From Nitrincola tibetensis (GTDB taxonomy: Bacteria > Pseudomonadota > Gammaproteobacteria > Pseudomonadales > Balneatricaceae), in NCBI RefSeq assembly GCF_003284585.1, contig NZ_QKRX01000006.1:62001-126000 (forward strand): a DNA stretch of 64,000 nt. Reading direction: 5' to 3'. Positions 33,385 to 41,014 of this stretch are shown piece after piece (the first letter of the stretch is position 1; the number at the start of each line of letters is the position of its first letter). The position numbers and the translations under genes were made by a program. The notes below the pieces were generated by a model that saw only the letters and a list, made by a program, of their open reading frames with translations, searched no databases and was not told the DNA's origin.

Positions 33385-35034
33385 TTACTCTATAGCTAAA
33401 CACACACGGTTCCGACCTGTATGTTTAGCTTTGTACAGTGCATTATCCGCTCGCTCAAGCAGTGCTTCGGGACTATCATCAGGAAACAAATGATTGTCAA
33501 CAACACCAGCAGAAAGCGTACAGGAAAAATGCTGACCATTGACTGTAAACTGAATAGTCGCAAACGCCTCACGCAGGGCGTTCACCATGCTCATAGCATT
33601 CTCAGCGGTACAATCAATTAGCACTAGTGTGAACTCTTCACCACCATAACGACCTAGCTTATCCGTGTTACGAAAGCGCTGACGCAATAATGTTCCCACC
33701 GCTGCTATCACTAGGTCACCAACTGCATGACCATAGGTATCATTCACGCTTTTAAAATGGTCTATATCCAGCATCACAACGCTGAACACTTGGGGTTGCC
33801 TCTGAACATACTCCCAATGATTTTGTAAAGCCTCTTTAATACTGGCATGTTTAAGCAGGCCTGTGAGACTGTCTTGATTCTGGGTTTGTTTTAATTGCCG
33901 GGCCCTACGAACTCTGTCTTGACACAAACGAACCAGAAACTCCATATCAAGTGGCTTTTCTACAAATGCATCTCCACCCATGAGTAAGGCTTGATGACGA
34001 AGATGAACATTAGACTCAGCCGATAGATAAATCACCGGCATATGTGCCCAACGATCTACTTGCCTGAGTAAAGAGGCCATCTCTGCACCACTGACATCAG
34101 GCAACCAAAGATCCATCAAAATTAAGTCTGGATTAAAATTACTCACTGTTTCAAAGAGCGCTTGTGGATGATCAAGGCAAACGACTTGCATGCCCGCCTG
34201 CTCAAGATATGATTGACAGTGTCGAGCCAGTTCTTGATCATCCTCAACAATTAAGAGCCGCTCAGGCTCAACCTTTTCGGGTTTAATCAACTGCGCCAAA
34301 AATGAGGTCAGTTTGATCATGTCTAAAGGTTTAACAAAGTATCCTTGACCTCCGCTGCGAAGTGCATTCAAACGCGCGGTAAAGCTCTCTTCGGCCCCCA
34401 TAAAAAGAATAGGGCAATCAACCAACTTAAAGCACTCCTGCCAAAATAGCACAGGATCTGAGAAGAGAGTCTCCGCTTGACTTCCGTGGTGATCGACTAG
34501 AATGCAATCTGGCAATTTTTCTGTGCCATTTTCTATCTGCAAAGCATCATGAAAGGACTTCACAGAGAAGCCAAAACTTTGCAGTTGATGAGTTAAATAC
34601 TCCTGTAAGATTGCATCTCGTTCAACTAACCAGATAAGAGGTTTGGCGATAGCAGAATAAGACTGATTTGTCTCAATACCAACTGATGAATTACACTTTT
34701 CATCCGCTAGCGCCGCATTACGTAAATGTTCAAGCCAGTCTGCGAATGGAAATGTTACTTGCAATGCCTGCGGCTTTTTAAGGGCCTCAGCGAGAAAATA
34801 CTCATATTCTCTTACCTTATGTCCAAGCTGCTGAAAACCAAACGTTCCAGCTGAGCCTGCCATTTTATGAAAACACGAATGTAATTTTTTAAGATATTCG
34901 GCATTAGATGAGTCTTCTGTCAGTCGATCAACAAGTATAGCTAACTCCTCAAAATCGATTTTTAGGCGTTTATTATAAGCTATTCGGAGTGTTTCCAAAC
35001 GGGCTGTAAGCGAATTGGACGAAGCCTTAATCAT
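33385..35034 (-). CDS. Hpt-REC-REC-GGDEF diguanylate cyclase
   Basis: With the start at the ATG at 35034, overlapping the upstream regulator by 8 bp, the protein has 549 residues. It shows an Hpt domain with H56 in FHKMAGSAG, a first receiver that looks partly degenerate (acceptor D181), a second normal receiver (D308) and a GGDEF domain with active-site GGEEF at 464-468. The inhibitory site RNTD at 455-458 lies exactly five residues before the active site. It should make c-di-GMP, with product inhibition, under control of phosphorylation. The frame extends 12 codons upstream, but that would overlap the regulator by 44 bp. Confidence 0.9.
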   Translation of the reverse strand: MIKASSNSLTARLETLRIAYNKRLKIDFEELAILVDRLTEDSSNAEYLKKLHSCFHKMAGSAGTFGFQQLGHKVREYEYFLAEALKKPQALQVTFPFADWLEHLRNAALADEKCNSSVGIETNQSYSAIAKPLIWLVERDAILQEYLTHQLQSFGFSVKSFHDALQIENGTEKLPDCILVDHHGSQAETLFSDPVLFWQECFKLVDCPILFMGAEESFTARLNALRSGGQGYFVKPLDMIKLTSFLAQLIKPEKVEPERLLIVEDDQELARHCQSYLEQAGMQVVCLDHPQALFETVSNFNPDLILMDLWLPDVSGAEMASLLRQVDRWAHMPVIYLSAESNVHLRHQALLMGGDAFVEKPLDMEFLVRLCQDRVRRARQLKQTQNQDSLTGLLKHASIKEALQNHWEYVQRQPQVFSVVMLDIDHFKSVNDTYGHAVGDLVIAAVGTLLRQRFRNTDKLGRYGGEEFTLVLIDCTAENAMSMVNALREAFATIQFTVNGQHFSCTLSAGVVDNHLFPDDSPEALLERADNALYKAKHTGRNRVCLAIE

Positions 35035-35416
35035 TGAAAGTATCCCAAATACCTCTAACCTCATCAGCAAGTGTCATAGGGTCAAAAGGTTTAGCTATAA
35101 CCTGTGTAACACCAAGCTGTCGATATCTAAGTAACTCATCAGGATAGACTTTTGCTGTCATAAACGCGACTGCTGTTTGATCGGTAACCGACCCTTGACT
35201 GCGCATGGCTTCTAAGGTTTCAGGACCATCCATACCGGGCATCATCACATCCAGTAAAATAAGCTGTGGGGCGAAATCATCTACTTCTAACAATGCTTTA
35301 GCGCCAGATTCACAGACTTTGACTGTGAGTCCTCCTACATCTTGTAAGGCTAAAGTGGCAATTTCACGAATATCGCAGTCATCTTCAACATACAGAACTC
35401 TTTCTAACGTGTTCAT
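35027..35416 (-). CDS. Single-domain CheY-like response regulator
   Basis: The 129 residues form one receiver domain and nothing else. Acidic residues E11, D12 and D13, acceptor D56 in LILLDVMMPGMDG, T87 and K109 are all in place, so it should be phosphorylated normally. It has no output domain and must act by protein contact or as a phosphate shuttle. It is the first gene of the minus-strand signalling run and overlaps the cyclase gene by 8 bp. Confidence 0.92.
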   Translation of the reverse strand: MNTLERVLYVEDDCDIREIATLALQDVGGLTVKVCESGAKALLEVDDFAPQLILLDVMMPGMDGPETLEAMRSQGSVTDQTAVAFMTAKVYPDELLRYRQLGVTQVIAKPFDPMTLADEVRGIWDTFND

Positions 35417-35553
35417 GTTATCGGCCTTATATATTTCAACCTTTGAGTAAAGTTAGCACATATGAACACGTTTTTCTTATACCCTAGATGAAACAAGACC
35501 AAATATTTACAATAGTAAAGACGTATAATGAGTTCACTACAAGGCGCATGAAA

Positions 35554-36018
35554 ATGAACTACTGGCTTGCAAAAACAGAACCGGATGAGTGTAGCATCAG
35601 AGATTTTGCAAATACGCCCGATACCCCGCTGCGCTGGGATGGGGTTCGTAACTATCAAGCACGTAATTATCTAGCCAAAATGCAGCTAAAAGATAGAGTT
35701 CTCGTTTATCATTCGAGCTGCAAGCAAATAGGCGTGGCGGGCATCGTTGAAGTGACAAAAACAGCCTATCCGGATCCCACCCAGTTTGATCCAACATCTG
35801 TCTATTACGATCAAAAAAGCACTGAAAACGAACCTCGATGGCAAGCAGTGGATATGCGTTTCATTGAAGAGTTTAATGACGTTTTAACATTAAAAAACCT
35901 AAAGACACTCACCGAGTTAAACGACTGCCCGTTGGTTAAACCCGGCAATCGTTTATCCGTCATGCCGCTCTCAGCCAGTATGTTTCATGCAGTTCTAAAC
36001 TTAGCTACGGGGCGTTGA
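35554..36018 (+). CDS. EVE-domain protein (Thy28/THYN1-like)
   Basis: The 154-residue protein is a stand-alone EVE domain, beginning MNYWLAKTEPDECS and carrying the conserved WDGVRNYQARN and DRVLVYHS segments. EVE belongs to the PUA/YTH-like fold and is proposed to bind modified bases in DNA or RNA. AAGG lies nine bases before the ATG at 35554, and the family start MNYWL fits. An ATG two codons upstream is closer to that site and less likely. Its last 18 bp overlap the convergent MOSC gene. Confidence 0.9.
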   Translation: MNYWLAKTEPDECSIRDFANTPDTPLRWDGVRNYQARNYLAKMQLKDRVLVYHSSCKQIGVAGIVEVTKTAYPDPTQFDPTSVYYDQKSTENEPRWQAVDMRFIEEFNDVLTLKNLKTLTELNDCPLVKPGNRLSVMPLSASMFHAVLNLATGR

Positions 36019-36846
36019 AGGTGCTTTCAATTCAGGCGCCGCTTTATAAGAAAGAACCTCCACAGATGCCCCTTTTGTAATCAAACCAGGCTTAATAACC
36101 ACTAGATTTTGACCAAAAATAGCGCCGCCTGACTCTAAACGACGGTATTGGCTTAAGGTGCGCAAAGGCTCTTGCAAAGAATTAAAGCTTTCTGATCCAA
36201 CGGGTAATGTAATCAATTTGCAACGTTCGCAAGGGGAATGAACGGCAAACTCGGCTTCACCAATCTTAACATGCAACCACTGATCCTCTGCAAATGGCAG
36301 ATTCCCTGTGATCACAAGATTAGGCCGAAACTGATGTATATCAAATGGAGCAGGGCAACGTTCTTGCAGCCATTGATGGGATGATTCCGTAGCCAGAAGC
36401 AGGGGATAGCCGTCGGCAAAACTGACTTCAGATGTTTCGACATCCTTCACAGGACGACGAGTTAGCTCACCAAAATAAACCAACTGACAGTCAATCTGCA
36501 AAAACTCACTCAGCCATTGGTCCGCTTCATCGCTGCACTTTTGCGCAGAAACAACTTGTCCCCAGACCTTAACCTCAGCGTACGTCTCTGAAAACTCATT
36601 AATCACTAACGATAGGCTGTCTTTATCCACAGCCGAAAGCACTAAACCCGTCTCAGTAGGCGTCGCCAACAAACGTGTTAATTTAGGATACTTACGCGCT
36701 GTGATAAACAGGCCGTCTTTATCCACTAGCATATAACGGCGATCTGCATTAAGACCTTTATAGTCAGCCCATGCACGGTCAACGCTCAGCGGTGCACAGG
36801 ATTTAACCGGATATATCACGATATCACTTACAAACAGACTCGACAC
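36001..36846 (-). CDS. MOSC-domain molybdenum cofactor protein (YcbX-like)
   Basis: The 281-residue protein has an N-terminal MOSC beta-barrel domain (IYPVKSCAPL to RYMLVD) and a MOSC domain with FRPNLVI near 163-169 and CERC at 206-209, whose first cysteine matches the molybdenum ligand of the mARC/YcbX family. E. coli YcbX carries an extra C-terminal ferredoxin domain that is absent here, so electrons must come from another protein. YcbX detoxifies N-hydroxylated bases. It starts with GTG after AGGGGG, 8 bp downstream of the GNAT gene on the same strand. Confidence 0.87.
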   Translation of the reverse strand: MSSLFVSDIVIYPVKSCAPLSVDRAWADYKGLNADRRYMLVDKDGLFITARKYPKLTRLLATPTETGLVLSAVDKDSLSLVINEFSETYAEVKVWGQVVSAQKCSDEADQWLSEFLQIDCQLVYFGELTRRPVKDVETSEVSFADGYPLLLATESSHQWLQERCPAPFDIHQFRPNLVITGNLPFAEDQWLHVKIGEAEFAVHSPCERCKLITLPVGSESFNSLQEPLRTLSQYRRLESGGAIFGQNLVVIKPGLITKGASVEVLSYKAAPELKAPSTPRS

Positions 36847-36854
36847 AGTGCCCC

Positions 36855-37100
36855 CTAATAAGTCCGTTTAATAAACTTATCCACATACCAACAGCTCGCT
36901 GATAGTTGATAATCATTTGATCTTGCCCATTCTAAACCTGCATAGACCAGTGTTTCTGCAATTTTTCGTCCTCGCAGCTCATTGGGTACATAGGTACGCG
37001 TGAAATCAATTGATGACCCAGTGACTTCATACTCTAAGACGGATTCTAGATTGTCTTCAACCCAGACAAATCGGCTTTTTTCAGGTTGATGTTTTACCAT
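36855..37100 (-). CDS. Short GNAT-family N-acetyltransferase (YjdJ/NATD1-like)
   Basis: The 81-residue protein matches the small acetyltransferase family that keeps only the acetyl-CoA-binding half of the GNAT fold. Typical segments are LEYEVTGSSIDFTRTYVPNE, the pyrophosphate loop ELRGRKIAETLV and the C-terminal CWYVDKFI. GAGG lies eight bases before the ATG. It probably forms a two-gene operon with the MOSC gene. The substrate is unknown. Confidence 0.85.
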   Translation of the reverse strand: MVKHQPEKSRFVWVEDNLESVLEYEVTGSSIDFTRTYVPNELRGRKIAETLVYAGLEWARSNDYQLSASCWYVDKFIKRTY

Positions 37101-37161
37101 CTCAATAACCTCAATTTAAAAATGACAACAAGAGGAACTAAGGTCTATGCAGTATTGGGAC

Positions 37162-37196
37162 AACCCTTCTTACAAACCCCATCCGCAAGAAGGGTT
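37162..37196. terminator. Inverted repeat between nitronate monooxygenase and GNAT genes
   Basis: AACCCTTCTT at 37162-37171 pairs with AAGAAGGGTT at 37187-37196, a perfect ten-base stem with a 15-base loop. It lies just past the nitronate monooxygenase stop codon on the minus strand. No T-run follows, so a terminator role is only likely; an operator for the GNAT promoter is the alternative. Confidence 0.5.
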
Positions 37197-37201
37197 ATGT
37201 A

Positions 37202-38236
37202 TCAATCGCTCGCTAACCAGTGAGTCAGTTCACCAGCGGCGATTTCTTGGCAACCCGTCACATTCTGACCCGCCCAAAGTGGAGTAAAGTCAGCATTGTT
37301 AAGGGCTTCTGATGCCGATCTCAGAGGGGCTATCGCTGTGCTCGCCAACGGAAAAGCAGGGGGCAATGACGATAAAGGTCCCAATTCACGCATAATACGA
37401 TTCACGATGCCACGTGCAGGTCGTCCTGAAAAAAGACGGGTCAATGCCGTATGATCAGCCGCTGAGCTTTTTAAAACTTGTCGATGCACAGGTGTCGTTT
37501 TGGCTTCAGGACACAGCAAATAGGCTGTTCCGACTTGAACACCTGCTGCCCCCATGGTCAGAGCGGCACGAACCGCTTTCGGGCTGGCAATCCCCCCTGC
37601 AGCAATAATAGGAATCGATGTGTGCTCAAGCAATTGTGGCAACAACGAGAATAGGCCTTTTTGCTGTGTCACATCATCGGTCAAAAACATTGCCCTATGC
37701 CCACCTGCTTCTAGACCCTGTGCGATGATGGCATCAACCCCCTTGGCTTGTAACCAAATTGCCTCCTCTAAGGTTGTCGCTGAAGAGATGATTTTTCCTC
37801 CCCAGCCACGGATACGGTTAAGCAATTGCTCATTTGGCAGACCAAAGTGAAAGCTCACCACTTCTGGTTCAAACTCACTTAAGACATCACAGGCTTCAGC
37901 ATCAAAAGGCCGACGCCCTGGCACCTCAGGAATGGCATCAGGGTCAAGCCCTAACTCCAAATAATAAGGACGTAACGCCGAACGCCACAGGTCTTCTTGT
38001 ACGACATCTGGCGAGGGTGCTTGGTGGCAGAAAAAATTCACGTTAATAGGTGACGTCGTTGCCATCCGGATGGTATGAAGTTCTCGTTTAATCGCCTCAG
38101 GCGTTAACATCGCACAGGGCAATGCTCCTAATCCACCCGCTTGAGCCACGGCAATGGCAAGTTCACTGCCTTGAACGCCCGCCATAGGCGCTTGGAGAAT
38201 CGGGTATTTGATATTAAATAGCTCTGTTACCTTCAC
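37202..38236 (-). CDS. Nitronate monooxygenase (class I NMO family)
   Basis: NMO enzymes use FMN and oxygen to break down alkyl nitronates such as propionate 3-nitronate. The 344-residue TIM-barrel protein shows ILQAPMAGVQGSELA at the start, VDAIIAQGLEAGGHR with the histidine that acts as the catalytic base in the family, and the FMN phosphate loop AAGGIASPKAV and GAAGVQVGTAYLL. The gene stands alone, divergent from lemA. The natural substrate is not known from sequence. Confidence 0.88.
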   Translation of the reverse strand: MKVTELFNIKYPILQAPMAGVQGSELAIAVAQAGGLGALPCAMLTPEAIKRELHTIRMATTSPINVNFFCHQAPSPDVVQEDLWRSALRPYYLELGLDPDAIPEVPGRRPFDAEACDVLSEFEPEVVSFHFGLPNEQLLNRIRGWGGKIISSATTLEEAIWLQAKGVDAIIAQGLEAGGHRAMFLTDDVTQQKGLFSLLPQLLEHTSIPIIAAGGIASPKAVRAALTMGAAGVQVGTAYLLCPEAKTTPVHRQVLKSSAADHTALTRLFSGRPARGIVNRIMRELGPLSSLPPAFPLASTAIAPLRSASEALNNADFTPLWAGQNVTGCQEIAAGELTHWLASD

Positions 38237-38432
38237 ATGCAGGTCCTCTTTGAGTCCAGGTGTGTTTCGCCGTTTTAAATAATGATCACTTTCAAGTGTT
38301 CTTATACTCTTTCAACCTCTAAGAGTACAATTAGCACTTCATCTGAACCCTTTAAACTTTTACAATCGGGCAAGCTGTCAAAATTAATTTAGACTAGACT
38401 TAGCACAACCAACTTATCATAGGGTTTTGAAT

Positions 38433-39029
38433 ATGGATATTTCATCAATCATTATTATTGCCGTTATTGCACTTCTTGTGTTCTATACCATCGGCATCTT
38501 CAACCGTTTAGTTGCACTAAAAAATCGTTTCGAAAATGCCTTTGCGCAAATAGAGGTCCAATTAAAACGCCGTTACGATCTGATCCCCAACTTAGTCGAG
38601 ACAGCAAAAGGGTATATGAAACATGAACGCGAAACGCTTGAAGCCGTTATTTCTGCTCGGAACACAGCCTTAGCTAGCTTACAAGCCGCCGCTGCGAACC
38701 CGGGTAGTGCCGCCGCTCTTACTCAGCTCATGAGCTCAGAAGGCGCGTTAAAAAGTGCCCTTGGTAGCTTAAATATTACGATGGAGGCTTATCCTGATTT
38801 AAAAGCGTCTGAAAACATGCGCCAATTGTCTGAAGAGCTCATCAGTACCGAAAATAAGGTTTCTTTTTCACGCCAAGCTTTTAATGATGCGGTTATGGCC
38901 TACAACACATACAAGCAGAGTTTTCCACAGACCTTATTAGCAGCGACCTTTGGTCATGCAGCGGATGCATCATTACTCGTATTTGAAGACAGCGCCTCAA
39001 TCCAAGCAGCACCTAAAGTCTCCTTTTAA
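38433..39029 (+). CDS. LemA-family membrane protein
   Basis: The 198-residue protein has one N-terminal membrane segment (IIIIAVIALLVFYTIGIF) and the helical LemA core with YDLIPNLVETAKGYMKHE and the later YPDLKASENMRQLSEEL and AVMAYNTY. LemA proteins are bacterial membrane proteins of unclear function, often paired with M48 proteases. AGGG eight bases before the ATG at 38433 supports that start over a TTG at 38427. The protease gene follows after 29 bp. Confidence 0.92.
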   Translation: MDISSIIIIAVIALLVFYTIGIFNRLVALKNRFENAFAQIEVQLKRRYDLIPNLVETAKGYMKHERETLEAVISARNTALASLQAAAANPGSAAALTQLMSSEGALKSALGSLNITMEAYPDLKASENMRQLSEELISTENKVSFSRQAFNDAVMAYNTYKQSFPQTLLAATFGHAADASLLVFEDSASIQAAPKVSF

Positions 39030-39058
39030 GTGTCTGAAGATAAAGGTGAGGGTTTGTT

Positions 39059-40999
39059 ATGAATTTCTTTGAGCACCAGGAACGTGCCAAACGTAAAACA
39101 TTGCAACTGGTCTTTTTATTTGCGCTTGGCGTCGGCAGTCTTATTATCAGTTTAACACTGGTCATCGGATTGCTAATGTACTTTGCAGAAGGCGGAACAG
39201 GTGAGGTGTTATCCCAAGCGACTAACAATCCTTCCGCTTTGCCTAGTCTTTTATCACCAGAAAATCTCCAATTACTGATCACCCTAACAGTCGCCGTTAT
39301 CGGCGTTATCCTTTTAGGCAGTTTGTTCCGGCGTGCACAATTGACTAAAGGGGGGCAGGCTATTGCAGAAGCAATGGGAGGACGCTTACTCAATACGGCA
39401 ACGCTCAATACCGAAGAAGAGCGCATCCTCAATATCGTCGAAGAAATGGCACTGGCATCGGGTATTCCTGTGCCACCGGTCTACCTAATTGAAGACGATG
39501 CAATCAATGCGTTTGCGGCAGGCTATCGTCCCCAAGATGCAGTGATTGGCATTACCCGTGGCTCTATACAACTCCTGACACGGGATGAATTACAAGGCGT
39601 CGTAGCCCATGAGTTTAGCCATATACTTCACGGCGATATGCGCCTTAATATCCGTTTAATTTCAATGCTATATGGCATTTTACTGATAGGGATGATTGGA
39701 CGATTTATTGTGCGTTCTCTACGATATCGTCCCATAGCACGCACTTCCAATAAGAATAACAGTGTCGCTTTCTTGATGGTGTTGGGACTGGGGTTGATGA
39801 TCGTGGGTTTTGCAGGCTCCTTTTTCGGGAATTTGATTAAAGCCGCCGTCAGTCGCCAACGTGAGTTTCTAGCCGATGCCTCTGCGGTTCAATACACCCG
39901 CAATCCTCTTGGTATTTCCGGTGCCTTAAAGAAAATTGGTGGTCATGTATCCGGCTCGAGTTTTAATAATCCGCGCGCAGAAGAATTCAGTCATATGTTT
40001 TTTAGCCAACATCTCAGCAATGGCTTTAGTGACTGGTTCTCTACACACCCTCCCTTAGAAGATCGCATCAAGCGTGTTGAGCCACGATGGAAAGGATCAT
40101 TTACCACACCCACTCACATTATCACTGACGATACTCGGCCTGCATCGACCTTTACGACCACTGGATTTGTATCCACAGCCAAGCCCCAAAATTTCAGTGC
40201 GCAAATCGCGCTAAATCAAGCCATGGCAGGAATGGCGGACCCAACACCTGAGCACCTTGCGTATGCGAGACGTATATTGGACACATTTGATTCAGACCTG
40301 TTAAGCGCGGCTCATGAACCTTTCTCTGCAAGGGCGCTCATTTATGGTTTACTGATGAGTCAGGACAAAAGGATACAAGAGCAACAACTCGATCAGTTAC
40401 GAAAAGAAGCGCATCCCGATACCTTTAAAGCGTTAGAGGCTTACTTACCCAAATTACTTTCTCTAACGGCAGAGTTCAGACTACCACTCGTTGAAATCAG
40501 CCTACCGGCACTAAAACAACTCTCGGATGAGCAATATGAAACATTTAAAACCTGCTTAGAACTCTTAATTGCCGCAGATAATCGTACCTCGCTTTTCGAA
40601 TGGTCAATCAAAACCATCGTTACCCGCCACATTCGAGGTGTACCGCGCTCAGCAAAACGCTATTTACCAACGGAAACACGTGCTGAAATCAGTCGACTTG
40701 TCTGTTTGATCGCAAACGTTGGCCATAAAAATGATGAAGATGCAGAAGCTGCGTTTCATCAGGCCATGCAAAGCCTTAATTTTCCCATGCGTTATCAACC
40801 TGACGCACGACCCAAAATAAAGCAGCTTGAATCGGACTTAGAAAAACTTTCACATTTACGTCCGTTGGATAAACCCGCCATCCTTCGTGCCTTAGTGATC
40901 TGTGCCAGTCATGATGATGTGATTACTACCGCTGAAGCAGAGTTATTAAGAGCGATCGCAGAGTGCCTGGATTGCCCTCTACCTCCATTACTCATCTAG
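39059..40999 (+). CDS. M48-family membrane zinc metalloprotease
   Basis: The 646-residue protein resembles HtpX but is twice its size. Two membrane segments lie at about 20-42 and 70-90. The zinc motif HEFSH is at 184-188 with third ligand E269 in RQREFLADASA, and two more hydrophobic segments lie between them (about 200-215 and 236-260). After the protease domain (about residue 345) comes a long soluble helical C-terminal region ending in a segment like TerB-type domains (ILRALVICASHDDVITTAEAELL). It is co-directional with lemA, the usual pairing. A role in membrane protein quality control is inferred. Confidence 0.88.
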   Translation: MNFFEHQERAKRKTLQLVFLFALGVGSLIISLTLVIGLLMYFAEGGTGEVLSQATNNPSALPSLLSPENLQLLITLTVAVIGVILLGSLFRRAQLTKGGQAIAEAMGGRLLNTATLNTEEERILNIVEEMALASGIPVPPVYLIEDDAINAFAAGYRPQDAVIGITRGSIQLLTRDELQGVVAHEFSHILHGDMRLNIRLISMLYGILLIGMIGRFIVRSLRYRPIARTSNKNNSVAFLMVLGLGLMIVGFAGSFFGNLIKAAVSRQREFLADASAVQYTRNPLGISGALKKIGGHVSGSSFNNPRAEEFSHMFFSQHLSNGFSDWFSTHPPLEDRIKRVEPRWKGSFTTPTHIITDDTRPASTFTTTGFVSTAKPQNFSAQIALNQAMAGMADPTPEHLAYARRILDTFDSDLLSAAHEPFSARALIYGLLMSQDKRIQEQQLDQLRKEAHPDTFKALEAYLPKLLSLTAEFRLPLVEISLPALKQLSDEQYETFKTCLELLIAADNRTSLFEWSIKTIVTRHIRGVPRSAKRYLPTETRAEISRLVCLIANVGHKNDEDAEAAFHQAMQSLNFPMRYQPDARPKIKQLESDLEKLSHLRPLDKPAILRALVICASHDDVITTAEAELLRAIAECLDCPLPPLLI

Positions 41000-41014
41000 T
41001 TGTTGTTTCGCTCT

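Noticed and set aside
39013-39432. 139-codon open frame opposite the M48 protease gene
   Set aside because: It covers the start of a well-supported gene and the end of lemA; its serine- and arginine-rich composition is typical of antisense shadows.
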